64,000 nucleotides of DNA from a virus. Below the pieces are notes generated by a model. The model saw only the letters and a program-made list of their open reading frames with translations, had not been told where the DNA came from and made no database searches. Shown here piece by piece: positions 1 to 10,748 of the stretch. The translations under genes and the position numbers were made by a program. Positions within the stretch are counted from its first letter, which is position 1. Every line of letters begins with the position of its first letter. The stretch covers positions 1 to 64,000 of IMG/VR virus record IMGVR_UViG_3300009001_000010. One strand, 5' to 3'.

Positions 1-1
1 A

Positions 2-1666
2 AATAAGTGGTTCAATCATAGACATGATGGATCTTTTGGAGAACCAAGAATTTCTGTTAAAGACCTTGTAGGCAAATATTTAGAGTCTGCAGATTTTGAA
101 GAATCATCTATTGCTGACAATGATTTCCCTATGTATTTACATAGAAAAGGTTATCAAGAAGATAACTCCAGACGTAATGCAAATAATGCAATGCTTGGAG
201 ACATTGTTATGGGACAATCATCTTTTGATGATTTAGATCCTAACAGTAATGTTTTAATTATTGAGGAAGAAGATTTAAGTCACCAAAGCATAAATTTGAA
301 TAGTATAAGTAATAAAATTTTGTTTGGAGAAACAAATTCTTTTATAAGTCAAATAAACGGATGTTTAAATTTAAAAAATAATGCATCTATAAAATTTGGT
401 TTAGATCCAGTAGATGGGTCAAAACAATATATTCGAAATGAAAGAGAAATAAACGATGTAACAGTTACTGACTATTTGCCTAGTGTAAATATTGAAAGTA
501 AATTTGGAGGAATTGAAATTAATTCAAAAAGATTAAAAATAGATACACCGTCTTTATTTCTTCAAAATACTAGAAATACAAAAAGTGGTTTTTATACTAA
601 TTTAAATCTTATTCTTTCAAATATATTAGCTTTAAATACAAAAGAAAAACATATTTATTCTTATTTAATTAATGAATATGCTTCATTAAATAATGAAAAT
701 GATTTTAATAATATTAATTCAAGTAATTTAAATGAAGAAACAATATTAAATACAAGTGAAAAAGAATTACTTACTAATCATAAAATATTTAATAAAATTG
801 AAAGAAATATAGAAGAATACAATTACGAAAAAGTTTTAATTCCTGTTGAATTTGATTCTAATAAAAGAAAATACAATAATTATAAAAGTTATAATAACGA
901 AATATTTAATTTTGAAATTCAAGAAGTTTTTCAAAATATATTTGATGGTAATAATGTTCAGGCGGATTTAATTAATCAAATTGAATCAGATGTTTCAACT
1001 TTATATGGAAATAATATTAGTTTACAAAATGAATTAAATTTACCTGTTTACTATAGAGAAGAAAATAATTACAGTGCAATAAATTTTAATTCAACAACAA
1101 TGAGTAACAATTATAATTATGCAACAATAAAAAATTCTGTCAATGAAAATGAACATAATTTTATAATTGAAGATATATACGATAACAGTATTTATGATAT
1201 TGATTCATTAGAGTATGATTTAAACGAATATTTAAATAATTATAAATTTTCATTTAAAGGAAATTTAAATTTCCAAATCAATAGAATTAATAATGAAAAC
1301 TTTAATATTCAAGAAACATATAATAAAGTTCAATCAAATTGTAATTTGACTTTTTATTTAAAAGACAACACAAATGGAATAGGAAAAATAAATTATAAAT
1401 TATTATATGAATTTAACAGAGAAAATATTTTTTATAAAGTTGATAAAATCAATCACGTAGGTGATCTTAGTGAAGGTCATGAATATGAAACAGATTTTAT
1501 ATCATCTTATTCTCAAGAAATAGGAAACAAAACATTAATTGATTTAAGAACTGCATTAAATTTAAATTTTACTAATGACCCTCACATTGTTTTTATAGAA
1601 GAAAAAATTAAAGGTAAATTCTTATTTTTAAATATAGTTTATTTAAATGAAAATCTTGATAGATAA
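2..1666 (+). CDS. virion structural protein, 5' end outside window (partial)
   Basis: The frame is open from base 2, so the methionine at 131 is internal and the gene starts before the window. The visible 555 residues are extremely rich in Asn, Ile, Glu and Lys, with no enzyme motif or membrane segment that I recognise. The stop lies 4 bases before the next start, at the head of a tightly packed plus-strand run of large virion-type genes. A baseplate or tail role is inferred from context only. Confidence 0.75.
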   Translation, partial: NKWFNHRHDGSFGEPRISVKDLVGKYLESADFEESSIADNDFPMYLHRKGYQEDNSRRNANNAMLGDIVMGQSSFDDLDPNSNVLIIEEEDLSHQSINLNSISNKILFGETNSFISQINGCLNLKNNASIKFGLDPVDGSKQYIRNEREINDVTVTDYLPSVNIESKFGGIEINSKRLKIDTPSLFLQNTRNTKSGFYTNLNLILSNILALNTKEKHIYSYLINEYASLNNENDFNNINSSNLNEETILNTSEKELLTNHKIFNKIERNIEEYNYEKVLIPVEFDSNKRKYNNYKSYNNEIFNFEIQEVFQNIFDGNNVQADLINQIESDVSTLYGNNISLQNELNLPVYYREENNYSAINFNSTTMSNNYNYATIKNSVNENEHNFIIEDIYDNSIYDIDSLEYDLNEYLNNYKFSFKGNLNFQINRINNENFNIQETYNKVQSNCNLTFYLKDNTNGIGKINYKLLYEFNRENIFYKVDKINHVGDLSEGHEYETDFISSYSQEIGNKTLIDLRTALNLNFTNDPHIVFIEEKIKGKFLFLNIVYLNENLDR

Positions 1667-1670
1667 ATAA

Positions 1671-3665
1671 ATGATTAATTTACAATTAATAAATCATCCA
1701 GGTGAACAAGAAACAGAAATTAATATTATTTCTGTAGTAAATTCACATATAGATTCAATTGATTATTCTAAATTTATATCAAACCAAGATGTAGCTTTAG
1801 AAGCAATTGAATTTGAAGAAATTAATTCTAATGATAATTTAGAAATATTAAATCTATCTTGGCAGCACCCTAAAAATAATATTAATTTTTTAAATCAAAT
1901 ATTTAAAGTAAAAACTAAAAGCTTTATTTTACCATATACAAATGTGTTAATTAGTGATCAGTATGAATTTGATATTGAAGGTAATGAAACGCCTTTATTT
2001 TTTAAACATAAGAAAAAATTAAAAGAAGCGCGCATAGAAGTTCGACGCTCAGGAAAAGAGCTTGAAGAATATTATGGTTATAAGTTTATAAATAATTATC
2101 TTTATACTAATTATACAAACCAATATGACTATGATACTGGCAGTTATGTACTTTATTATGTAGTTGGTACAGATCTAGAAGGTAACCCTGTAAACGAATT
2201 ATTAAATGCAGAACCAGCTATAAAAGAAGCCACATGGGAAGATATTGATCTTGATTCTGGAGAGATAAGAAATAATACTTATACTAAAGAAGTATTGCCA
2301 GAAGGTACGTCTTTCAGAATTTCTGATGATGTAAAAAAAGAATGTAGCACAGAGAATAATGAGTCAGAATATTTTATTAAATTAGTAGACCAAAATCTTA
2401 TACAGTTATTATCACCAGACGAGCATTCTATCAAAAACACTTGGAATGTACGCGTATCTAATGGAGCTTTCTGGAGCAATGGTAAAAAATACTCTGTACC
2501 AGAATTTGAAAATCAAAATTTTAATCCTGAATTTGGATTAGTCAAAAAATCTTTTAAAGACTCTTATTTAGTAAATGAAAACATTATTAAATTGGCTTCA
2601 AAAAACATACGTTACAACCCAGTAAATGAATTACATTTAGATCTTTTAATTTATTTAAATGAAGAAATTGTAGAAGCTATTAGTAGCGACCCTAATAAGA
2701 TAGGAGCACGTTATAAAGATTCAGAAATATTCTGGGAAAATAAAATTTTACATGTAGACGAACGCAATGGGTTTGTAGAACTAAATAAAAGTTTAGAATT
2801 AACAAAAGAAATTAAAAGCGATTATTTTTGTTTTGTAGATGATTATTTAATTAAAGAAATTAATTTTAATCCTACAATTAATAAAAACATTATATACAAT
2901 AAATACTTTTTCTATTTAAAACCTAACGTACAAGCTGGGTTTAAAAGTATTGAGTGGTTAATTCTAGATGAAGATAATGTTATTATTGAATGCTCTCAAG
3001 AAAATCTTAAAGTAGAATACAATAATACATTTAATGAAAACACAATCATTAACGAAACTTTAAATACTTTTAAAAATCTATACTGCTACAACTATAATAA
3101 CAATTATGAATATTTAATATTAGGAGAAGTTTTCTTAAAAGAAGATTACTATCTAGATGAAATTAATCAAGCAGAACTATCTCTTAACAATAAAATAAAT
3201 ATTAACTCAAGTGTAAATAGGCAATGGAAACTTTTACAGAGTGAATATGGTTATGGAGAAAAAGGCCAAGCAGTACAAAAGAATAATATTCTGTATTTAA
3301 AAGTACCTAAGATGCTATTAGATACAATGAGCCAAGATGAAATAGACAATGCTTTACGTAGAAAACTTAAAGCTGGAACTGATATTGTAATTGAGTACGA
3401 TATAGAAGAAAGTTTATTAAATATAACTTTACCAGTTGTTAAAAAAGTATCTGTTAATATGAATTGGGAAGGCCCTGGTAATTATAAACTTTATAGAAGT
3501 GACTCTGAAGTAGGTATCAAAGAATTAATTTATGAAAAAGAAAGTATTGAACGAGAAACAGTAGGTTATGTAGACAACAATGTAGAATCAAATAAAAAGT
3601 ACTATTACTGGTCTAGATATAATAATAATGATTTTGGAAGAACTTATGGAGTTGAAGTCAGATGA
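1671..3665 (+). CDS. large virion protein with FN3-like C-terminus
   Basis: A 664-residue protein with no recognised enzymatic motif. The last 80 or so residues alternate beta-strand-like stretches and end in a pattern (YYYWSRY, then GRTYGVEVR) typical of fibronectin type III-like domains in phage tail proteins. The stop overlaps the next start as ATGA, implying translational coupling. It sits in a run of large structural genes, so a tail or baseplate component is likely. The exact role is unknown. Confidence 0.6.
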   Translation: MINLQLINHPGEQETEINIISVVNSHIDSIDYSKFISNQDVALEAIEFEEINSNDNLEILNLSWQHPKNNINFLNQIFKVKTKSFILPYTNVLISDQYEFDIEGNETPLFFKHKKKLKEARIEVRRSGKELEEYYGYKFINNYLYTNYTNQYDYDTGSYVLYYVVGTDLEGNPVNELLNAEPAIKEATWEDIDLDSGEIRNNTYTKEVLPEGTSFRISDDVKKECSTENNESEYFIKLVDQNLIQLLSPDEHSIKNTWNVRVSNGAFWSNGKKYSVPEFENQNFNPEFGLVKKSFKDSYLVNENIIKLASKNIRYNPVNELHLDLLIYLNEEIVEAISSDPNKIGARYKDSEIFWENKILHVDERNGFVELNKSLELTKEIKSDYFCFVDDYLIKEINFNPTINKNIIYNKYFFYLKPNVQAGFKSIEWLILDEDNVIIECSQENLKVEYNNTFNENTIINETLNTFKNLYCYNYNNNYEYLILGEVFLKEDYYLDEINQAELSLNNKININSSVNRQWKLLQSEYGYGEKGQAVQKNNILYLKVPKMLLDTMSQDEIDNALRRKLKAGTDIVIEYDIEESLLNITLPVVKKVSVNMNWEGPGNYKLYRSDSEVGIKELIYEKESIERETVGYVDNNVESNKKYYYWSRYNNNDFGRTYGVEVR

Positions 3666-4117
3666 GTTTTATATTTCAAAAAGCAGACGGCACTCCATTA
3701 AGTCAAAATGATTTAATTGAATCATCAAGTTTGTTGTTAAATGGAGCTGAAGTAGATTTTTATATTTACTCAGATGCTGCTACAACAAATCCAGGGATTT
3801 ATTTGAAAACTTCTAGTTTTTTAGGTGAAATAAACATGCCTGGAAAAGAGTCTGTATATAAAGACTACGCGGACTTATTGCACTGGGGGAGCGACACTAG
3901 TGTAGATGCAGGATTAGAAGTAAAAAGGACTGTAGAAGGCGTAGAAGAGTGGACTAAATTCTCTTTCATACATGGGGCTAGCTTCTCAAATAAAATTAGC
4001 TTAGAGCAAGGTATTTTGGAACAAGAAGGAGTATTTTCCATAAGCTTAAGATATAAATCTTATCCAAATGCAGAAGCTAGAAGATTATTTATAGGAGTCG
4101 AAATAGATGATTCTTGA
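3662..4117 (+). CDS. small virion-associated protein, unknown
   Basis: A 151-residue protein of mixed, probably beta-rich composition, with no signal peptide or membrane helix. It overlaps the upstream stop (ATGA at 3662) and the downstream start by 11 bases, so it belongs to the same translationally coupled structural operon. I do not recognise the family. A baseplate accessory role is inferred from position alone. Confidence 0.6.
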   Translation: MSFIFQKADGTPLSQNDLIESSSLLLNGAEVDFYIYSDAATTNPGIYLKTSSFLGEINMPGKESVYKDYADLLHWGSDTSVDAGLEVKRTVEGVEEWTKFSFIHGASFSNKISLEQGILEQEGVFSISLRYKSYPNAEARRLFIGVEIDDS

Positions 4118-5963
4118 TCAATTATATAATTTTGATTTTTTAAAAAGAGAAGCAAGTTCTTTTCGACAAAATTTAAGACATACAAAAGGTTCGACAAGAA
4201 ATGAAATCGAATCTTTTTTGTTTTCTAAAGCTTCAAATATTAACAAGTATTCTTTTTTTAATTTAAAAAGAACAAAACCTATTTCAAGTAATGACTTTGT
4301 AAGAAATATAAACAATTTTAAATATGTGATGTATGTTCTGTTAAAAGAAAATACAGCAATAGAAAATTTATTAGAAGTATTTAAAAATAAGTCTAGCTCT
4401 TTTTTAAAGAGAGCAGATAAAGAAATAATTATTTTAGAAGATCAAATCAAAGAGATTGATTTACAATTAAATTCTAAATACTCAAATGTTAAGTCGTTCT
4501 CTGTTTTTCAAGAAAAAGATTTTGAAGAAACTTATGACTTAATTGATTTAAAAACAAATTTGCGTTTAGAAAAAAAATATCAATGTAGTTATAAAGATGG
4601 GGTAATTAAAATTCCTAGCATAGCTAGTTTAGAAATACTGCCATCTAAAATAGAAATATTAAATGAAAAATCATTTAATAGTGACGCATTAATTTCTTTA
4701 AATAAAGAAACAAATACATCTTTTATATGGAGGGAAGAAAAATTCTTTTCATATATAGTGGGTAAAAAAGAAAACCATGATTATGGAGAACAAATAAAAA
4801 ATAGAGAAGTTCAATTACAATTTGTATGCAGTTTCAATACTGTAAGTAAATTAAATAATTTAAATATTACAATGTGTAGCGCACTACCTGTAAATATAAA
4901 AGAAATATATTATTGGGACAATGAATGGTTATTAATTGAAAACTTAGGAATAAAAGAAACTTATAAAGAAAAAAAGATTTGGTTCGAAACTTTAGAAACT
5001 AAAAAAATAAAAATTGTTTTAGAACAAAGAAAGTATATAGAGCTTTGTAAAAAAGAATCTTTAACAAATAAAGAAAACATAATTAATTCTTTTTCAAAAT
5101 ACTTGTCGTATGTAAACGAAGAAGAAATATTAAAAATATATGATTTTTCTATTCAGTCTTTAAGCTTTAAATATGAAGCTTATAATAAAGTTGGTTTTTA
5201 TAGAGAAGCTAACGAAATACAAGTAAACAATCCCTTAACATTCTCTATTAAAGAAAACTTACTACTAAATACAGAGAAATGTTTTGTAGAAAAAGAAGCT
5301 CATGTAGTACTTTACGGAGACGAAAATAGAAGTGCCTTCAAGCAAGGAACAAAATCTAGTTTAAGAGTAAACTCAATTATTAAAATTCCTAATAGTAATA
5401 AAATACAAACAGAAGTTTTAATACCTATTAAAAATGAAGCAAAGCTTTCGTTCTTTCCAAAAATTAAAAAAGACTCTTTAAATGAAGAGTTACATAATGT
5501 AATTTCAGTACAATTAAATAACGTTGAATTAACAATGTACCAAGACTTCTTAGTATCTATAGATGAAGGAAATACTTGGATAAACCAAGCTATAAGAATC
5601 GGAGAATTAGAAAAACAAATAAAAGAAAAAATTGCAGGGAGTGTTTATATTCAATTTATCAAAAGCCTCAACCCTGAAGACTTAATTACTTGTACATATA
5701 AAATAGACAATTTCTTTTATTTAAATGAAGAAAAAAATATTTTCTTTTCTAATCTTGAAGTAGGTTTTGAAAAAAGTTTAAATAAATCAAGTGGATTTAT
5801 TAGACCAAGATTTATTTTAAGAAATTTTAATTTTGATAATGCAAGTGATATGATTAGCAACTATGTAGCTTTAATAGAAGAACTTAAAGAAGATTCTGAA
5901 AGTTATATAGAGTACGAAACATATAAAGAAAAAGCAGCGGAGAACAATATCAATGGCTTATAA
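4107..5963 (+). CDS. large virion protein, coiled coil plus discoidin-like domain
   Basis: A 618-residue protein. Residues about 75-125 look like a coiled coil (Lys/Glu/Ile/Leu heptads). Residues about 230-310 resemble a discoidin/F5-8-type beta sandwich, with an INxx...YYWDNEW...KKIKIVLEQ strand order. The next two genes share the same build (N-terminal coiled coil, then a discoidin-like segment, then beta repeats), so the three are probably diverged paralogues. A baseplate or tail-spike role is inferred from family style and context. No catalytic motif was seen. Confidence 0.6.
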   Translation: MILDQLYNFDFLKREASSFRQNLRHTKGSTRNEIESFLFSKASNINKYSFFNLKRTKPISSNDFVRNINNFKYVMYVLLKENTAIENLLEVFKNKSSSFLKRADKEIIILEDQIKEIDLQLNSKYSNVKSFSVFQEKDFEETYDLIDLKTNLRLEKKYQCSYKDGVIKIPSIASLEILPSKIEILNEKSFNSDALISLNKETNTSFIWREEKFFSYIVGKKENHDYGEQIKNREVQLQFVCSFNTVSKLNNLNITMCSALPVNIKEIYYWDNEWLLIENLGIKETYKEKKIWFETLETKKIKIVLEQRKYIELCKKESLTNKENIINSFSKYLSYVNEEEILKIYDFSIQSLSFKYEAYNKVGFYREANEIQVNNPLTFSIKENLLLNTEKCFVEKEAHVVLYGDENRSAFKQGTKSSLRVNSIIKIPNSNKIQTEVLIPIKNEAKLSFFPKIKKDSLNEELHNVISVQLNNVELTMYQDFLVSIDEGNTWINQAIRIGELEKQIKEKIAGSVYIQFIKSLNPEDLITCTYKIDNFFYLNEEKNIFFSNLEVGFEKSLNKSSGFIRPRFILRNFNFDNASDMISNYVALIEELKEDSESYIEYETYKEKAAENNINGL

Positions 5964-8748
5964 TGATATCGTTATTAACGAAACTAATAGTTTATTAAAA
6001 AACCTGCTTTCAAAAAAAACAAATTCTGACTTTGCAGAAGAAAATATTAGTAATGAATTTGATTTAATTAATTATGAAATTAAAGAAAAAGATTTAAAAA
6101 AAAGTTTAACTAAAATCAATGCACTAAAACAGCTTGACGCTAATCAATTTAATAAATTAAAAGAGTTAATTGATTTTAAATTAAAAAAGATAAAACTAGA
6201 AAAAGAAAACCTAGTTACTTTTTCACAAGAATATTACAATCAAATAGAAATTAAAAAAATAAATTTAGTTTCAAGTACAAAAGAATTAAGACAGAAAATG
6301 AGTATTCTGTCTGGATTCAGCAATGTTGTAAAATTTGCGTTTGAAGAAAACTTTAATAATTATTTTCAAATTAATACAAATGTAAAAAATTTATTAAATG
6401 TAGATACAAACAGTAATATCTGCACATTGCCAATTGAAGAAAAAACTAAATTAATTGTTAATTCAATTAAGATAAATAAAGAATCAAATTTAATTCCTGG
6501 AAATAATAGAACAGGAGAAAATAAATTAATTTTATCGTTATTAAGCAACGATCAAAATAGTTATTTTGAATGCTTCAAATATGATTCTGGACCGGGAAAA
6601 TTAATAATTTCTGGTGAATTTAAAAAAGAAGAAATTGTAAATCAATTTGAAATTAGCGCTATACCCGTAAATGGAATTGTGTCTTTAGAAATTGAAGATA
6701 TCATATATACAGATGCATTTAATAAAAGCATATCAATTAAAAAACTAATTGATAATAAAGAGCAAAAATTAAATATTAATAGCTTAGAAAATGAAGAAGC
6801 TTTAAATATTTATCATCTGCCTATAAAAGCATACAAATATAAAATTGTTCTAAAAACAAAAGAATTTCAAATTGTAGAAAAACGAAAAGTTTTTAAAATA
6901 AGTTTAAAATCAATTAGCTTTTATAAAAACAAATACAAGGACGAAGGGAACCTTAAATCAAAAAGTATTACTTCTCCTGAATCTATTTATCAGCTACAAG
7001 GTGTAGCAAAAGTATACCCAGATAAAAGTAATTCATATATTCAAAAGCTTCAATTCTCTATTGACGGGGAAGACAGTTATATTAATGATAATTTCGGGAC
7101 GTTTATCAATGGAGAACAAAAACAAGTAAATTATAATTATAGTTTAACTAAAAACTTATCAAATTTAAATGTAAGGAACATTATTAAAAAAGATTTATTT
7201 TTATTAGATATTAAAACTTATTTAAAAAATTATAATAAAAAAGTTTCTCCAATATCTTACAATATAAATGAAGATAAAGAAAATTTCTTAATCTACCTAC
7301 CAGATGTACTAAGAAGAAGTATAGATATAGAGGAAGCTATAAAAATTGGAGCAGCAAGCACTGTAGGGTTGAATAGAATTTTATTACCAAAAATTCTTAG
7401 CAAATTAGATATTAAAAAAGATGAATTGATTATATTTTTTAATAATCAAAAATGGCTCCAAGTAGATCTTTTAGAAGAGGCTCAAACAGAAGGTTTCTTT
7501 TATATAGAAGACAATTTTGAAGCTATTAATGTTAATCTAACTAATGTTAATTATTTTACTTGCAAACTTTTACTAAAACCAAAAATAATGCCTATGTTAA
7601 AAACAACAGAAGGTTATTATATTAAAATAAATGAAAATTTTGATTTAGATAAAAAGAAAATTAAATTAAAAAATTTATCTAAAAGTATTTATGAAAAAGA
7701 AGAATTTTTAGCTAAAGGCGAAACAAGTTTCTTTTTAGAAGAAGAGTATATAGTAGAAGGAAGTTTTAAATTATATTATGAAAACGAAAGTCAATGGATT
7801 GAAGATACTAGTGAAATAGAAATAGACTATTTAACTGGTAGATTATTCACTTTTGAACATGAAGAATACGAAAGAAAAGTAATTTATTCTTATTATAAAG
7901 AATCAGAAATAAAAGATTTTTCTGTATGGAACAAAGAAAATAATTTTTTTGGTTTGTTTATAAATGAAGAAGATATTGCTTTAGAAAATATAAAGCAAAA
8001 CTTAAATGAGTTACCAAATAATTTCTTTTATTTAAGTGATGAAGCCAGATCAAGCATTAATTCAAGTAAATCTTTTGTTTTAAAAGAAGCAGGTATAATA
8101 AAAGGAAGCCTGTCTTTAGAAGAAAATATGTTTGAAGGAGACGATTTTAAAGAAGTAGAATTTGTAAATGGGTATATAGAATTTTTAAATCTTAAAAAAA
8201 TATTAGAAGACCAAGTACCTCAAATAGAAGCTAATTCAGAAAATAAAGTCACATTTACTTTAAGCGAAAAAATTTATAGTACCAATGATGTAGTTGTTTA
8301 TAAAGATGATGAAATTGTATCTACGGAGATAGAATTTGATGCATCTAAAAGAATTTGTACTTTAACTTTAGTAGATGGAGATTTAATAGCTGAGGGATAC
8401 CATTTATCTTATTACTATATTGATGAAGAAAATTATAACGAAGATATTAAAAAATATAGTGTAAATTATGATAAAGGTATACTTTATACATCTGAAAATA
8501 TTTTAAATCCAGAAACAAAAACAATAAATTACGAAGTAAATAGAGTGTTATTAAATTATAGTATAGTGTCTTTAGTTGAAGATTATTTCTTTGAAGAAAA
8601 TGTAATAAAAGTTTACACAGAAAATCTTCCAGAAAGAAACAAGCAAATTAAATTTGGCTTTTATCAAAGTATAGATAATTTTTCTATAGAAGGCCTAGAA
8701 GATTATTATTCTCCATTATTATATAAAATAAAAATTGAAATGAGTTAA
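5953..8748 (+). CDS. large virion protein (931 aa), paralogue-like
   Basis: This is the largest of three similarly built structural genes. The N-terminal 120 residues are a Lys/Glu-rich coiled coil. A beta-sandwich-like region follows at about residues 185-330. The C-terminal third holds repeated short beta elements of the type IDYLTGRLFTF, VNYDKGILYTS and FVNGYIEFLNL, typical of phage baseplate proteins with repeated beta hairpins. The start overlaps the upstream stop by 11 bases. The function is inferred to be structural. No enzyme signature was seen. Confidence 0.6.
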   Translation: MAYNDIVINETNSLLKNLLSKKTNSDFAEENISNEFDLINYEIKEKDLKKSLTKINALKQLDANQFNKLKELIDFKLKKIKLEKENLVTFSQEYYNQIEIKKINLVSSTKELRQKMSILSGFSNVVKFAFEENFNNYFQINTNVKNLLNVDTNSNICTLPIEEKTKLIVNSIKINKESNLIPGNNRTGENKLILSLLSNDQNSYFECFKYDSGPGKLIISGEFKKEEIVNQFEISAIPVNGIVSLEIEDIIYTDAFNKSISIKKLIDNKEQKLNINSLENEEALNIYHLPIKAYKYKIVLKTKEFQIVEKRKVFKISLKSISFYKNKYKDEGNLKSKSITSPESIYQLQGVAKVYPDKSNSYIQKLQFSIDGEDSYINDNFGTFINGEQKQVNYNYSLTKNLSNLNVRNIIKKDLFLLDIKTYLKNYNKKVSPISYNINEDKENFLIYLPDVLRRSIDIEEAIKIGAASTVGLNRILLPKILSKLDIKKDELIIFFNNQKWLQVDLLEEAQTEGFFYIEDNFEAINVNLTNVNYFTCKLLLKPKIMPMLKTTEGYYIKINENFDLDKKKIKLKNLSKSIYEKEEFLAKGETSFFLEEEYIVEGSFKLYYENESQWIEDTSEIEIDYLTGRLFTFEHEEYERKVIYSYYKESEIKDFSVWNKENNFFGLFINEEDIALENIKQNLNELPNNFFYLSDEARSSINSSKSFVLKEAGIIKGSLSLEENMFEGDDFKEVEFVNGYIEFLNLKKILEDQVPQIEANSENKVTFTLSEKIYSTNDVVVYKDDEIVSTEIEFDASKRICTLTLVDGDLIAEGYHLSYYYIDEENYNEDIKKYSVNYDKGILYTSENILNPETKTINYEVNRVLLNYSIVSLVEDYFFEENVIKVYTENLPERNKQIKFGFYQSIDNFSIEGLEDYYSPLLYKIKIEMS

Positions 8749-8750
8749 AA

Positions 8751-10748
8751 ATGGAAAACTCAATTAAAAAATATTTATTAAAAAAATATATTGAAGAAAA
8801 TAATAAAGTACCTTCTAGAAATATTTTAAATTTATTATATCAAAATTTTATTAAAGAAAATCCTGAAAGTTTAGAAGTAGGAATTTTTCCAGGAAGCAAA
8901 AGTAGTTTACCTCAAGGTGGAGAAGAATCCTCTAGTGGTAACTTTGAAGAATTAAAAGAAAAAATATTATTAGATTTAGAAGAGTTCGAAAATAAAATAG
9001 AAGAAGAAAAATATTTATTTTATAAATATTTTAATACTTTTACTAATTCATTTAATAAAAGCATTTCTAAAATTAAAAACTTAGAAAGAAATGTTAATAA
9101 AAATTTATTAATTCATTCTAAAGATGATCCGTTTGTATATTCAGTTGTAGAGGATTTTACTGATTATTCAAAAGTAGATTTTGATAATTCAAACATATAT
9201 TTTTTTAACGGAAAAGCTACATTAGGGTTTAAAAAAGTAGCCTCTGATTCTTTTAATCAAAGCGAAATAAAATATTCTTTTAATCATCAAGACAATATGG
9301 GCGCAGGATATAAAGCTTATAATGATATATCTAATGTTTTAAAAGAAGATGGAAAGTACTTTAAAGTAGTTGCATACTCTACAAGCAAAACAGAAACTGT
9401 AAATTTTGTAATTAATATTGACTTTGATGAACCAAAAGAAATCGACACGATTAAATATTTAACTCAAAATGTAAATAAAAATAGCAAGATAGTACAAACT
9501 TGTTTTTGGTCTCCAAATGGAAACAATTTCTACGAAATATTTGAAAGTAAATTAGTAATACAAAACAATTCAAACTATGTAGAAATCAAACAAGAAAAAG
9601 TAAAATCAATTAAATTAGTACTTACTAAAGAAGTGTCTGACTATACAGATGCTGGGAAATACGTTTATTTATTTACTTTAGATTTTATTGGTTATACTGA
9701 AAATTCATATAAAATAAATACTGATTCTACAATGTATTTAGGTCCATATGAAATATTAGATGAAAACGATGAGCCAGTAAACTTTAGTTTAGCAACAGTA
9801 AAGGGAGGTACTTGCTGCATCATACCAGATGAAACTTCTATAGATATGTTTGTATCTAAAGATAATTCTAGTTGGATAAAAGCAGATTTTAAAGGTACTT
9901 CTCAACAAGTAATACAATTTTCTGAATCAGAAGAAAATGCAGAAACATATAACATCTTTAATATTTTAGATGAAAGTTCTGAAAGCAACTGGGTTGCTGA
10001 AAACTATCCAGAAGAATTAAGTTTAAAGAAAAATGAAAGATGTTTAAATGTTTATGTACCAAAAGAAAACAAAGCGCTTATAAATTTTAATTCTTTAAAC
10101 ATACAAAGAAATATTTTAAAAGAAGATAAAGTAAAACTTTATAAGGCTTACTCAGGCTGGGAATATAAAGAAGGGTATTATCACACCAATATTATCTGCA
10201 ATTCAATTGAAGGTATGTATATAGATTTTGGAAATAGAAGTTGTTTTTTAAATGGACAGCAAACCAATGGAAAAACTTTTATTAGTTTTGGAAAGCATTC
10301 TTTTAAAACTTCTAAAGAGAATTGGTTACATATTAAAGACGAACCCAATATAAATTCATTAAAATCTTTAAAAGAAAAAGATAAGCTGTATCCTTTTAAT
10401 CACAAGTATTTGATAGAAGGTTTTGATTACAAAATTGATTTTAGAGGAAATAAAAAGTATAAAAAGAAATTAGATATTTTTTCATTTGATTTAAAATTAC
10501 TTAGTAATTCAAAGTTTGCTTATGAAAATGAGTTAGATGTATTTACTTTGAAAGAAGTTGACGAAAATATTTACATCATAGTAAAATGTAAAGAAATTAG
10601 TGGTGAAGAAAAAATAGAAGACTACAACATCACTTATCGTAAAAACGACACAATCAATTCAAATAAATTATATATTAAAGCAATTTTAAGAAGTGCAAAT
10701 GAAAAAGTAACTCCTAAAATAGATCAAATCCAAGTCAGGGTAATCTAA
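8751..10748 (+). CDS. virion protein with discoidin (F5/8 C)-like domain
   Basis: A 665-residue protein. Residues about 60-120 are a Glu/Lys-rich coiled coil. Residues about 205-320 read as a discoidin-like carbohydrate-binding sandwich (FVINIDFDEPKEIDTIKYL, then a CFWSPNGNNFYE strand, then VKSIKLVLTKEV). It starts 3 bases after the previous stop and ends directly before the next ATG. The fold suggests a glycan-contacting tail or baseplate component, but this is inference. Confidence 0.6.
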   Translation: MENSIKKYLLKKYIEENNKVPSRNILNLLYQNFIKENPESLEVGIFPGSKSSLPQGGEESSSGNFEELKEKILLDLEEFENKIEEEKYLFYKYFNTFTNSFNKSISKIKNLERNVNKNLLIHSKDDPFVYSVVEDFTDYSKVDFDNSNIYFFNGKATLGFKKVASDSFNQSEIKYSFNHQDNMGAGYKAYNDISNVLKEDGKYFKVVAYSTSKTETVNFVINIDFDEPKEIDTIKYLTQNVNKNSKIVQTCFWSPNGNNFYEIFESKLVIQNNSNYVEIKQEKVKSIKLVLTKEVSDYTDAGKYVYLFTLDFIGYTENSYKINTDSTMYLGPYEILDENDEPVNFSLATVKGGTCCIIPDETSIDMFVSKDNSSWIKADFKGTSQQVIQFSESEENAETYNIFNILDESSESNWVAENYPEELSLKKNERCLNVYVPKENKALINFNSLNIQRNILKEDKVKLYKAYSGWEYKEGYYHTNIICNSIEGMYIDFGNRSCFLNGQQTNGKTFISFGKHSFKTSKENWLHIKDEPNINSLKSLKEKDKLYPFNHKYLIEGFDYKIDFRGNKKYKKKLDIFSFDLKLLSNSKFAYENELDVFTLKEVDENIYIIVKCKEISGEEKIEDYNITYRKNDTINSNKLYIKAILRSANEKVTPKIDQIQVRVI

